A stretch of DNA of 64,000 nucleotides, taken from positions 558,001 to 622,000 of the forward strand of contig NZ_BAABWQ010000002.1 of assembly GCF_040370365.1 (NCBI RefSeq), written 5' to 3'. This document shows positions 50,157-58,038 of the stretch, piece after piece. The stretch is from Shimia sp040370365 (GTDB lineage: Bacteria > Pseudomonadota > Alphaproteobacteria > Rhodobacterales > Rhodobacteraceae). The translations under genes and the position numbers were made by a program. Numbering within the stretch: the stretch's first letter is position 1; each line of letters begins with the position of its first letter. The notes under the pieces are model-generated. The model was not told where the DNA came from. It saw nothing but the letters and a program-made list of their open reading frames with translations, and ran no database searches.

Positions 50157-51119
50157 TTACTTAATGGCGGCGTCGACAACCGACTTCCAGGTGGCTTCGT
50201 TGGCGCTCATCCAAGCCGATACAACGTCCTCGACTTTTTGACCGTCTACATCCACAGCGCCCATCATGGGTTGCTGGTCTTCCACAGCCAGTTGATAGTT
50301 TACGAGAATTTCATGGGCTGCTGGCCATTTTTCTTCCAAACCTGGCCAACCCGCTTTGAAAATACGGCTTGCGGCAAAATCGCAATCGTTGATGGCATTG
50401 GGGTTTGGCCCCCATGCTGGGTCTGTGAAACAGGCCTCTTCACCCGCAGGCAGATCCACGAATTTCACGTCATATGCAGACATCGCCCAGTGTGGCTGCC
50501 AGAAGGTGATCAGCAGTGGCGACTTCTTCTCTGTGGACGCGCGAAGCTCTGCGATCAACGCACCTTCAGACCCGGCAGGCACCGCTTTGAAAGGCAACTC
50601 AAGACCTGTCATCCGGTCGGCCCCCGGCGTGCCCCAATCCGCTGGGTAATCCACCAGACGGCCCATCGGCAGTGTCTCTGCAGTCGCAAAGTTCATTGCG
50701 CATTCTTGAAGCGCTTCCCAAGCAGGCAAGCCCGGGCAAAGCTCTTCGACATGCGCTGGGTAGGCAATGCCTTCACGTGCGTTCAGACCCAAGTCTGCAA
50801 GCTCTTCCAGCTTACCTTCGTCTTTCAGCACGGCATATTGATCGGACACATTGGAGGACCAGATCTCAAGCGTCGCGTGGATGTCCCCATCTGCAATCGC
50901 TTGGAACTGGTTCATCATGCCAGCGGTGACATATTCCACTTCATAACCGGCAGCTTTGAGCATTTCGCCAGCAACATGTGTGGTGACATGCTGGCCAGTC
51001 CACTCGTTCAGCGCAAGCTTGATTGGTTCGTCCGTCGCGCCCAATTCGGCCGCGTGTGCGGACATCGCGACAGCAGTCACCGCCAATGCGGATAGGCCCG
51101 TTTTCAACATCTTGGTCAT
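50157..51119 (-). CDS. proX: Glycine betaine-type ABC transporter binding protein
   Basis: A 320-residue periplasmic protein of the OpuAC/ProX family. A signal peptide spans residues 1-23 (GLSALAVTAVAMSAHAAE). The mature part has LALNEWTGQHVTTHVAGEML, HATLEIWSSNVSDQY, and aromatic residues in PLLITFWQPHWAMSAYDVKF that could form a cage for a quaternary amine. ATG 51119 has AGGGAG just upstream; the frame extends a little further. It is the first gene of the importer operon, with a perfect palindrome 25 bases before it. Confidence 0.9.
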   Translation of the reverse strand: MTKMLKTGLSALAVTAVAMSAHAAELGATDEPIKLALNEWTGQHVTTHVAGEMLKAAGYEVEYVTAGMMNQFQAIADGDIHATLEIWSSNVSDQYAVLKDEGKLEELADLGLNAREGIAYPAHVEELCPGLPAWEALQECAMNFATAETLPMGRLVDYPADWGTPGADRMTGLELPFKAVPAGSEGALIAELRASTEKKSPLLITFWQPHWAMSAYDVKFVDLPAGEEACFTDPAWGPNPNAINDCDFAASRIFKAGWPGLEEKWPAAHEILVNYQLAVEDQQPMMGAVDVDGQKVEDVVSAWMSANEATWKSVVDAAIK

Positions 51120-51143
51120 CAGAGTCTCCCTGTGAGTCATTTT

Positions 51144-51159
51144 TTAAATGATCATTTAA
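51144..51159. promoter_or_regulatory. Perfect 16-bp palindrome in the proX promoter region
   Basis: TTAAATGATCATTTAA, 25 bases upstream of the proX-like ATG and overlapping the AT-rich zone where the -10 would fall. It is a likely repressor operator for a homodimeric regulator, for example a TetR/BetI-type or GntR-type osmolyte regulator. No regulator is encoded next to it. Confidence 0.5.
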
Positions 51160-51304
51160 GTTCTTGACTGGCGGCATAAGAACATAAGGATCTGCAGCTG
51201 CCAACAAAAAATGCGCCTTTTGGCACCTCAGGGCTCAAGGTAACGCGCACAAGCTACAAAACCAAGCGACGCAGACCAAATCGACTCACAGAGTTTTTGA
51301 TGTA

Positions 51305-52114
51305 TCAGAGACCAAGCACATCCATCATGTCGTACTCGCCTGGCTTCTGTCCCTGCCCCCAAAGCGCGGCTTTGAGCGCGCCACGCGCAAAAATCGCACG
51401 ATCCGTCGCTAGATGGCGTAGCACAATTCGTTCACCTGCTGCCGCAAACAACACATCATGCTCACCAACAATGTCTCCGCCTCGGATGGCGGTGAATCCG
51501 ATGTCCCCTCGTCCGCGCGCGCCGGTGATTCCGTCGCGACCACGATCTTCAACATCAGATAGATTTACACCGCGCCCCAGTGCTGCAGCTTCCCCCAGCA
51601 TGAGCGCCGTGCCGCTTGGCGCGTCCACCTTGTGATGGTGATGGGCCTCAATGATCTCTATGTCGAAATCCTCGTCCAACGCGGCGGCCACTTTCTCCGT
51701 CAATTTGGTCAACAAATTCACGCCGAGGCTCATGTTGCCGGCCCGCACAATGACGGCATGACGTGCACAGGGCTCAAGCTGTGCAATGTCCTCTTCGGTC
51801 ATACCTGTGGTGCCGATTACATGCACCGCACGCGCTTGTGCTGCCAGCTTCGCAAATTGAATTGTGGCTGCGGGAGCTGTGAAATCGATTACCGCTTGCG
51901 CCTTGGCGAACGCCTCAAGTGGCTCATCCGTCACGGTCACGCCCAACGCACCTTGGCCCATAGCTTCGCCGATATCACGGCCAACCCAATCGTGTCCGCT
52001 ACGCTCGACCACGCCAACCAAACGCGCCTTATCGCTCTCACACACCGTCTTGATCAACATCTGGCCCATGCGGCCAGAAGCCCCTGTAATAACGATTCCG
52101 GGCAGATCTTGCAT
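51305..52114 (-). CDS. dapB: 4-hydroxy-tetrahydrodipicolinate reductase
   Basis: A 269-residue DapB of the lysine and diaminopimelate pathway. The NAD(P)-binding start is VITGASGRMGQMLI. FTAPAATIQFAKLA, VIGTTGMTEEDI and the substrate-binding/catalytic EAHHHHKVDAPSGTA (about 155-170) all match. ATG 52114 with GGAGAG upstream is chosen; the 36 codons before it overlap the rbfA promoter. It diverges from rbfA across about 100 bases. Confidence 0.96.
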   Translation of the reverse strand: MQDLPGIVITGASGRMGQMLIKTVCESDKARLVGVVERSGHDWVGRDIGEAMGQGALGVTVTDEPLEAFAKAQAVIDFTAPAATIQFAKLAAQARAVHVIGTTGMTEEDIAQLEPCARHAVIVRAGNMSLGVNLLTKLTEKVAAALDEDFDIEIIEAHHHHKVDAPSGTALMLGEAAALGRGVNLSDVEDRGRDGITGARGRGDIGFTAIRGGDIVGEHDVLFAAAGERIVLRHLATDRAIFARGALKAALWGQGQKPGEYDMMDVLGL

Positions 52115-52215
52115 GATGGTCTCTCCAATCGTGTCGCCAAAGTTCAGACGTTTGACCCTGCTTACAGAAAGCAATCCAGCTTGGCAAAGCCTGTCAGAAA
52201 GCCTAAGTGGAACAC

Positions 52216-52638
52216 ATGGCAAAGAACTCCTCCTCCGAGGGCCGCGGCCCTTCCCAGCGTCAGTTACGTGTAGGCGAACTGATCCGGCGTACCCTATCCG
52301 AAGTCCTCATGCGCGATGAACTGCATGATCCGGATCTTACACGTCTGTCGATTACGGTCGGCGAAGTGCGTGTCACCCCGGATCTCAGCATTGCCACTGT
52401 ATTTGTGCTGCCACTGGGTGGTGACAAAAAAGAAGAGGCGATCACACTGTTGGCTCGGCACAAATGGGAGTTGCGCCGTATTGTTGGGCGCAAAGCCCAA
52501 TTGAAACACGCACCAGACCTGCGCTTTCGCATCGACACAACGTTCGATCAAATGGATGCCACCCGCCGTATGCTGTCTGATGAACGCGTCCAAGCAGACG
52601 TCACCAAATCTGACGACACAAACGCAGAGGACACCTAA
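52216..52638 (+). CDS. rbfA: 30S ribosome-binding factor A
   Basis: A 140-residue RbfA, a cold-shock and 30S maturation factor that binds near 16S helix 1. It shows SQRQLRVGELIRRTLSEVL at the start, the KH-like core LTRLSITVGEVRVTPDLSIA, and LRFRIDTTFDQMDATRRML near the end. ATG 52216 is preferred to the GTG three codons upstream. It is followed at once by the DUF2233 gene and, after an interruption by the tct genes, by truB. Confidence 0.94.
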   Translation: MAKNSSSEGRGPSQRQLRVGELIRRTLSEVLMRDELHDPDLTRLSITVGEVRVTPDLSIATVFVLPLGGDKKEEAITLLARHKWELRRIVGRKAQLKHAPDLRFRIDTTFDQMDATRRMLSDERVQADVTKSDDTNAEDT

Positions 52639-52642
52639 ACCC

Positions 52643-53374
52643 GTGATCCGCGTCGCGCTTTGTTTTCTGGCCCTAACACTCCCAACGATAGCAAGCGCTG
52701 TGGAATGTCAGGATCAATCACACGACGGACGCAGCTTCACTGTCTGCACCGTGGATGCCACCACCGAAGATCTTCGGCTGTTCTTGCGTTCCGGTGACGG
52801 CACTGTTTTGGGCCAATTCCGCGATCTTGAGCGCAGCTTGAGCGCAGGAGAAACCCTCAGCTTTGCGATGAACGCCGGCATGTACCATGCCGATCGCCGT
52901 CCCGTGGGCCACTATGTTGAAAAAAACATCGAAGAAACCCGCCTTCTGACCGGCGCAAGCAGTGGCAACTTTGGCCTCTTGCCAAACGGCGTCTTCTGCA
53001 TCACCAACACCACCGCGCAGGTCTACGAGACGCTGGACTTTGCCTCCAAGTCTCCTCAGTGCCGAGATGCCAGCCAATCTGGTCCAATGCTGGTCATCGA
53101 TGGCCAGTTGCATCCCCGTTTTCTGCCAAACAGCACATCGAAATTTTTACGCAACGGCGTAGGCACAACCGCCAATGGGGAAAAAGCACATTTCGTGATA
53201 TCCAAAGGGCCAGTGACATTTCACCAGTTCGGCAGCTTTTTCCGTGATGTCCTAAACACCCCAAATGCCCTGTATTTTGACGGAAAAGTCAGCCGCCTCC
53301 ATGCGCCGCAACTCGAACGTTCAGACGCAGGCTTTTGGATGGGGCCAATCGTAGGTGTGATCGATCACAACTGA
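52643..53374 (+). CDS. Phosphodiester glycosidase family (DUF2233) exported protein
   Basis: A 243-residue exported protein of the DUF2233/NAGPA-like family. A signal peptide spans about 1-19 (VALCFLALTLPTIASA). The family core has LSFAMNAGMYHADRRPVG, NFGLLPNGVFC, SGPMLVIDGQLHPRF and ALYFDGKVSRLH. Relatives remove GlcNAc-phosphodiester caps; a cell-wall role is possible. The start is GTG 52643, four bases after the rbfA stop with GAGG upstream; the longer frame inside rbfA is rejected. It converges with the binding-protein gene three bases on. Confidence 0.87.
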   Translation: MIRVALCFLALTLPTIASAVECQDQSHDGRSFTVCTVDATTEDLRLFLRSGDGTVLGQFRDLERSLSAGETLSFAMNAGMYHADRRPVGHYVEKNIEETRLLTGASSGNFGLLPNGVFCITNTTAQVYETLDFASKSPQCRDASQSGPMLVIDGQLHPRFLPNSTSKFLRNGVGTTANGEKAHFVISKGPVTFHQFGSFFRDVLNTPNALYFDGKVSRLHAPQLERSDAGFWMGPIVGVIDHN

Positions 53375-53377
53375 GCG

Positions 53378-54385
53378 TCATTGAATGACCGCGCTGCTCC
53401 ACTCTTTGATAAAGGTGCGTCGTTTTAACGGATCTAGATACGTCATCAAAGCAGGCTCTAGCGATATCACCGGCTGCCCCGCCGCATCAGCGCTGCCTTG
53501 CAAAGATGGCAGCGGGAACACATCCGGATCCCCCGGCCCGGTCTGCACAGCGAGCAGATGGCGCACAAACGCTTCGGCATCCTTTTGAACATTGGTGTCC
53601 GCGCTGACAAAAGCCGTGCGCATCATCGTGGTGGGAAAATCTGAAGGCGACACGATTTCAAGCACTTGTGCGACATCAACACGCGCAGCAGCATAGCTGC
53701 CGAGCACGTTGTAGGCCACAAGCAAATCACCTGTGACAAGGTCGTCAATCATGTCACCGGAGCAGCAATACAGTTGCGCATCAAGGCCGCCCATTATTTC
53801 CATCAAACGCCAATAGGTTTCTGATGCCCGCGCGTCCTGTGTCGCAAACAAGTACCCCAGCCCAGACTGGCGCACATCATACGTGCCCACGCGACCGCGA
53901 AACACGTCAGGCCGCGCACGCAACGCTTGGATCAGTTCCTGTCGTGTTCCCGGCATATCGCCATCGGGAAAAGCCGTCCGGTTCATCACGATGGTCGCGG
54001 GCTCTGTTGTGAAAGCGAACAAGCTCTCTCGCCACTGCGCCCAATCAGGCTGTGACATGTTTGACACCCGTTGCGCCATCCCATCATTTACGAGCTTGAG
54101 CTGCAAATCCATCGCACTGGAAATCACAACGTCAAAAGCTTCTGGAGCTTCTCGGAAAATCTCATTGATGCGGGCAGTACCATTTACATAGTAAGCCACG
54201 GAAACGTCTGGGTTTTGACGAACAAACGCGTCGATGACCGGCTCGAAAAAGGAGGTGTCAGTGCTGGATAACACGCGCAGCGTGCGCGCTGCATGCACCC
54301 CCTCAAACAAACGTTCATCTTCCCATTCTTGCGCCAAGGCCAAGATCGGCCAAGCCCACAACATCACACAGAAAACGTAACGCAT
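53378..54385 (-). CDS. Extracellular solute-binding protein linked to the Tct two-component system
   Basis: A 335-residue periplasmic binding protein of the Fe3+/spermidine-type fold (SBP_bac class). A signal peptide spans about 1-18 (VMLWAWPILALAQ). The first strand and hinge read LRVLSSTDTSFFEPVIDAF; then come FDVVISSAMDLQLKL and LVAYNVLGSYAAARV. No ABC permease or ATPase is near. Its ATG (AAGGGGGG upstream) lies 22 bases inside the end of the histidine kinase gene, so it is coupled to the kinase. It probably acts as a sensor input for the kinase rather than in transport. Confidence 0.85.
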   Translation of the reverse strand: MRYVFCVMLWAWPILALAQEWEDERLFEGVHAARTLRVLSSTDTSFFEPVIDAFVRQNPDVSVAYYVNGTARINEIFREAPEAFDVVISSAMDLQLKLVNDGMAQRVSNMSQPDWAQWRESLFAFTTEPATIVMNRTAFPDGDMPGTRQELIQALRARPDVFRGRVGTYDVRQSGLGYLFATQDARASETYWRLMEIMGGLDAQLYCCSGDMIDDLVTGDLLVAYNVLGSYAAARVDVAQVLEIVSPSDFPTTMMRTAFVSADTNVQKDAEAFVRHLLAVQTGPGDPDVFPLPSLQGSADAAGQPVISLEPALMTYLDPLKRRTFIKEWSSAVIQ

Positions 54386-55731
54386 GCGCCCCCCTTCTCT
54401 CGATTGTTCAACACCAATGTTCCACCATGCGCATGTGCCACATCCTGAGCGATGGTCAGCCCCAATCCCGAACCAATTATGCCCTTCGCATTATCACCTC
54501 GCGAAAATCGTGCTGCTAACGTGGTCATCTGATCCGGCGGAAATCCTGGGCCTTCATCTTGCACAATCACACATGGCCCTGGCTCAGATCTGACCTCTAT
54601 GACGATTTCGCTCTCCACCGGAGAGTATTTGAGCGCGTTGTCCACCAGATTGCGCAGCGCGTTCTGCAACAAAATCGGATCACCCGAAACCGCTACGTTG
54701 GGCGGGCTCACCACAGTCAAAGCAATGTCCTTCATTTCCGCAATTGGCGTCAGACGTGTCACCAAATCCTGTACAAGCACGACCAGATCAAGCTCCTCCC
54801 GTTCCAAATGATCCGCGCGAAACGTGATCATCGCATGGTCCAACAACTGCCCCGCCGCACGCGAGCTTTCATCAATCGCCCGCACCATTGCACGCAAAGC
54901 TTGGCGGTTTTCTTCCCGCTCAACCCGTTGCAAGGTAGTTTCCGCATAGCTCCGCACCGTGGCCAAAGGCGTGCGCACCCGATGTGCCGCTTCGGCGATG
55001 AAGTCCTCTGACTGTTTGAGCGAAGTATCCAGTCGCCCCATTAGGCTGTTCAGTGAGGTGACCATACGCCCCATTTCCAAGGGCACAGGCTGAGACACCG
55101 GGCTGAGATCTTTGGGACCGCGCCGGGTGATGGAATCTGTCAAACGTTCCAGTGGCCGGATGGTGGTCGAGGTCGCCCACGACGCCACAAGCACTGATAG
55201 AAAGAAAAACCCAGTCCCAAATAGCGCCACGTTGCGCGAAATTCGGTTCAGCGTAACCGCAAGCGCTTCTTGAGTCTGAGCCACTGTTACCGTGACCCGC
55301 GTCCGAGCATCTGCGCCAACCAAAGTGCGCGCGGCAGCTGCAGAGCGCACCGATGTGCCATTGATGGTGGTTGAAGCATGCGACACACCGTTGCCCAATT
55401 TGGGATCGATCTTCGGCAAAGCTTCGTATCCGGACAGCAGACGCTCGTCCTGATGGATTGCGTAAAACACCCGGTCATCTTGATCTGTGCTCAGGATGGA
55501 AAACGCCGCATAAGGAAAATCCACCTCCAGAACACCGTCCCGTAAAATCGCAGCATCCAAAATCGACGTCACCGAGGCTTGAAGGATGCTGTCCTGCCCT
55601 TGTTGCGCTATTTGGGCCGCATAACTGCGCACCACAAAAAACAACAAAACCGCCAATCCAGCGGCGCCCCCGATCAAAGTGAGAGCCAGCCGCGCTCGTA
55701 ACGAGCCAGCAACATTGGCCGCGTCACCCAT
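54364..55731 (-). CDS. tctE: TctE-like sensor histidine kinase
   Basis: A 455-residue kinase. TM1 is at about 15-35, a periplasmic sensor at about 36-165, and TM2 at about 168-190. A HAMP-like linker follows, then a HisKA region with the phospho-acceptor in EAAHRVRTPLATV (about 253) and an ATPase domain with RNLVDNALKYSP (N box), DEGPGFP (G1) and GSGLGLTIAQDVA (G2). It pairs with the OmpR-type regulator whose gene overlaps its start by 8 bases. Such pairs control tripartite tricarboxylate transporters. Confidence 0.9.
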   Translation of the reverse strand: MGDAANVAGSLRARLALTLIGGAAGLAVLLFFVVRSYAAQIAQQGQDSILQASVTSILDAAILRDGVLEVDFPYAAFSILSTDQDDRVFYAIHQDERLLSGYEALPKIDPKLGNGVSHASTTINGTSVRSAAAARTLVGADARTRVTVTVAQTQEALAVTLNRISRNVALFGTGFFFLSVLVASWATSTTIRPLERLTDSITRRGPKDLSPVSQPVPLEMGRMVTSLNSLMGRLDTSLKQSEDFIAEAAHRVRTPLATVRSYAETTLQRVEREENRQALRAMVRAIDESSRAAGQLLDHAMITFRADHLEREELDLVVLVQDLVTRLTPIAEMKDIALTVVSPPNVAVSGDPILLQNALRNLVDNALKYSPVESEIVIEVRSEPGPCVIVQDEGPGFPPDQMTTLAARFSRGDNAKGIIGSGLGLTIAQDVAHAHGGTLVLNNREKGGACVTFSV

Positions 55732-56389
55732 GATCCAGCCGATACCCCAAACCGCGCAGAGTTGTAATGCGCAGAGTGGATGTCTCCAAATGACGTCTCA
55801 AACGTCCGATATAGACTTCAATCGCGTTTTCGGAGGCATCCTCATCATACGAAAACAGCCGGTCCGCCAGCTTCGCTTTGGAAAAAATCTGCCCCGGTGC
55901 GTTGATCAACAATTCCAGAAGACGCAGTTCTCGGTTTCGCAGTGTCACAACTTGGGTGCCAATTTTCAGTTGCCCCGCCACGGGATCAAGGGTCACATCG
56001 CCCAACCGAATATCTGGCTGCGCATTCCCCGCATTGCGGCGCAAAACAGCACGGCACCGCGCCTGAAGCTCTTCATGGTCAAAAGGTTTGGTGACGTAGT
56101 CGTCCGCTCCCAAATCCAGCATACTGATTCTGTCACTGACCTGAGATCGGGCGGTTAACACGATCACCGGTGTGTCGTTTTTGCCTGCTCGGTGCTGCTT
56201 CAAAAACGTCCGCCCATCTCCATCTGGCAACATAATATCGAGGAGAATAAGATCGTAATCCCCAGTGTCCACAAAAGCAGATGCATCCGCAATTCTGTCA
56301 GCATGATCAACAACATGACCATCCATTTGCAAACGGGCACTCACCGCGTTTGCAAGCTCTAAGTTGTCTTCGACCAAAAGGAATTTCAT
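55724..56389 (-). CDS. tctD: TctD-like response regulator (OmpR family)
   Basis: A 221-residue regulator. The receiver domain is at 1-120, with acidic residues in LLVEDN, the phospho-acceptor aspartate in LILLDIMLPDGDG (about 51), and the conserved lysine in DDYVTKPFD. The winged-helix OmpR-type DNA-binding domain is at about 128-220 (LRNRELRLLELLINAPGQIF, ENAIEVYIGRLRRHL). ATG 56389 is preferred to an ATG nine codons upstream, because the upper one lies in tandem repeats that are probably its own binding site. It diverges from tctC. Confidence 0.92.
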   Translation of the reverse strand: MKFLLVEDNLELANAVSARLQMDGHVVDHADRIADASAFVDTGDYDLILLDIMLPDGDGRTFLKQHRAGKNDTPVIVLTARSQVSDRISMLDLGADDYVTKPFDHEELQARCRAVLRRNAGNAQPDIRLGDVTLDPVAGQLKIGTQVVTLRNRELRLLELLINAPGQIFSKAKLADRLFSYDEDASENAIEVYIGRLRRHLETSTLRITTLRGLGYRLDHG

Positions 56390-56415
56390 AGGCCCAGATC
56401 GCCTTTCTGTCGGCA

Positions 56416-56434
56416 TGACAGGTTTGTGACAGGT
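56416..56434. promoter_or_regulatory. Tandem TGACAGGT repeats between tctD and tctC
   Basis: TGACAGGT at 56416-56423 and again at 56427-56434, an 11-base period. OmpR-family dimers bind direct repeats with this spacing, so it is a likely TctD site controlling tctCBA and perhaps tctDE. Confidence 0.6.
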
Positions 56435-56498
56435 TACAGTGTTTGACTGCGCCCCAACTGAGCCAGCTTTCGTTCAGTTGTCAAATTGGGAGGAAATC

Positions 56499-57485
56499 AT
56501 GACGACATTCACACTGGGCCGCCGCGCCCTGATGGCGACCGCTGTGGCCGCAATGGCCTTTGCGAGTCCTGCTCTGGCGGACGGGCACAAAACCCTGGAC
56601 AGCATCCACTTCTTGATCCCCGGCGGCGCCGGTGGCGGATGGGATGGCACCGCACGTGGCACAGGCGAGGCCCTGACCAAAGCTGGCATCGTGGGCAACG
56701 CGTCTTACGAGAACATGTCTGGCGGCGGCGGCGGCAAGGCCATCGGCTACTTAATCGAAAACGCCGACAGCAACCAAGGCACTTTGATGGTCAACTCGAC
56801 CCCCATCGTGATCCGGTCTCTGACTGGTGTGTTTCCACACAATTTCCGTGATCTCACACTCGTCGCAGGCACCATCGGCGACTATGCCGCCATTGTTGTG
56901 GGCAAAGACAGCGCGATCAACTCCATGGATGATCTGATGGCGGCGTACGACGCTGATCCATCCGCAACCGCCATCGGCGGCGGTTCTGTGCCGGGCGGCA
57001 TGGACCACCTTGTGGCCGCTATGGTGATGGAAGCGGCTGGCAAAGATGCCTTGGGTGTAAAATACATCCCTTATGACGCAGGTGGCAAAGCCATGGCCGC
57101 GTTGCTGTCCGGCGAAATTGCTGCGCTTTCAACCGGCTTTTCTGAAGCCGTGGATCTGGCCAATGCCGGTGAGGTCAAGATCATTGGCGTGACTGCGGAT
57201 GATCGTGTCTCCGCCGCACCAGATGCCATGACCATGAAAGAACAGGGCATCGACACATCTTTTGTGAACTGGCGTGGGTTCTTCGCCGCACCGGGCCTGT
57301 CCGAGGACAAACTTGGCATGTATCAAGAAGCGCTGACAAAGATGTATGACACGCCCGAATGGGAAGACGTCCGTGCGCGCAACGGCTGGGTCAACATCCA
57401 CAACAACGGTGACGACTTTCAAACCTTCTTGGAAGGGCAGGAAAAAGTCATCGGTGATTTGATGAAAAAACTCGGCTTCCTATAA
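56499..57485 (+). CDS. tctC: Tripartite tricarboxylate transporter binding protein TctC
   Basis: A 328-residue periplasmic binding protein of the Bug/TctC family. A signal peptide spans about 1-27 (LMATAVAAMAFASPALADG). The mature part has IHFLIPGGAGGGWDGTARGTG (first ligand loop, in two steps) and NASYENMSGGGGGKAIGYL, then FSEAVDLANAGEVKIIGV. The family binds citrate and other carboxylates. GGGAGG precedes ATG 56499. It is first in tctCBA, and a terminator-like hairpin lies between it and tctB. Confidence 0.92.
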   Translation: MTTFTLGRRALMATAVAAMAFASPALADGHKTLDSIHFLIPGGAGGGWDGTARGTGEALTKAGIVGNASYENMSGGGGGKAIGYLIENADSNQGTLMVNSTPIVIRSLTGVFPHNFRDLTLVAGTIGDYAAIVVGKDSAINSMDDLMAAYDADPSATAIGGGSVPGGMDHLVAAMVMEAAGKDALGVKYIPYDAGGKAMAALLSGEIAALSTGFSEAVDLANAGEVKIIGVTADDRVSAAPDAMTMKEQGIDTSFVNWRGFFAAPGLSEDKLGMYQEALTKMYDTPEWEDVRARNGWVNIHNNGDDFQTFLEGQEKVIGDLMKKLGFL

Positions 57486-57502
57486 TCCGAAACCCCATGA
57501 CA

Positions 57503-57536
57503 AGGCAGAGCGGCACCCCCGCTCTGCCTGCTTTTT
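57503..57536 (+). terminator. Intra-operon terminator after tctC
   Basis: Eleven-bp perfect stem (57503-57513 with 57519-57529), 5-base loop, then GCTTTTT. It lies between tctC and tctB, so only part of the transcripts should reach tctBA, giving excess binding protein. Confidence 0.8.
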
Positions 57537-57554
57537 GAGAGGGAGGAGAGCTGA

Positions 57555-58037
57555 ATGGCTCTTGATCGTTGGATCGCCTTGGTCCTGCTGGGCATCTGTC
57601 TGACCTACGGGTATGCCGCCTGGTTCACTATGGATGGCGGATTGGCGCCGTTTATGAAACGCAACCCCATATGGCCCAGCACCTTCCCCAAAGTGCTTTC
57701 GCTTTTGGGTATCGCCGCATCGGCGGTTATTCTGCTCGGGTTTGAAAAAGGCGACGCAAAAATCGGCGACATAGATTACCGGCGTTTGCACGAATACAAG
57801 CTTGGACAGGCTCTGTTACTGCTCGGCCTGATGGTAGCCTACGCGCTATTGCTGCGCCCCGCAGGTTTCCTGCTGTCCACCACCGGATTTCTAATGTTGG
57901 GTTCGTTCATTTTGGGCGAACGCAAGTGGCACATCATGGTGCCGATCTCCGTCATTGCCACGCTGATCGTCTGGTACCTTGTTCAACAGGTGCTTGGCAT
58001 CTACCTACGCCCGCTCCCGGGCTTTTTAGGAGGCTGA
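57555..58037 (+). CDS. tctB: Tripartite tricarboxylate transporter small membrane subunit TctB
   Basis: A 160-residue membrane protein with four predicted helices, the usual size for TctB. It opens WIALVLLGICLTYGYAAW; the C-terminal pair holds FLLSTTGFLMLGSFILGERK and a second helix of about 20 residues. Its exact role is unclear, but it is needed for transport in studied systems. GGGAGGAGAG precedes the ATG. The TctA ATG follows its stop with one base between. Confidence 0.9.
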   Translation: MALDRWIALVLLGICLTYGYAAWFTMDGGLAPFMKRNPIWPSTFPKVLSLLGIAASAVILLGFEKGDAKIGDIDYRRLHEYKLGQALLLLGLMVAYALLLRPAGFLLSTTGFLMLGSFILGERKWHIMVPISVIATLIVWYLVQQVLGIYLRPLPGFLGG

Positions 58038-58038
58038 C

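Noticed and set aside
53378..54385. Binding protein of an iron ABC importer
   Set aside because: No permease or ATPase gene is adjacent, while it is translationally coupled to a histidine kinase; a sensory role fits better.
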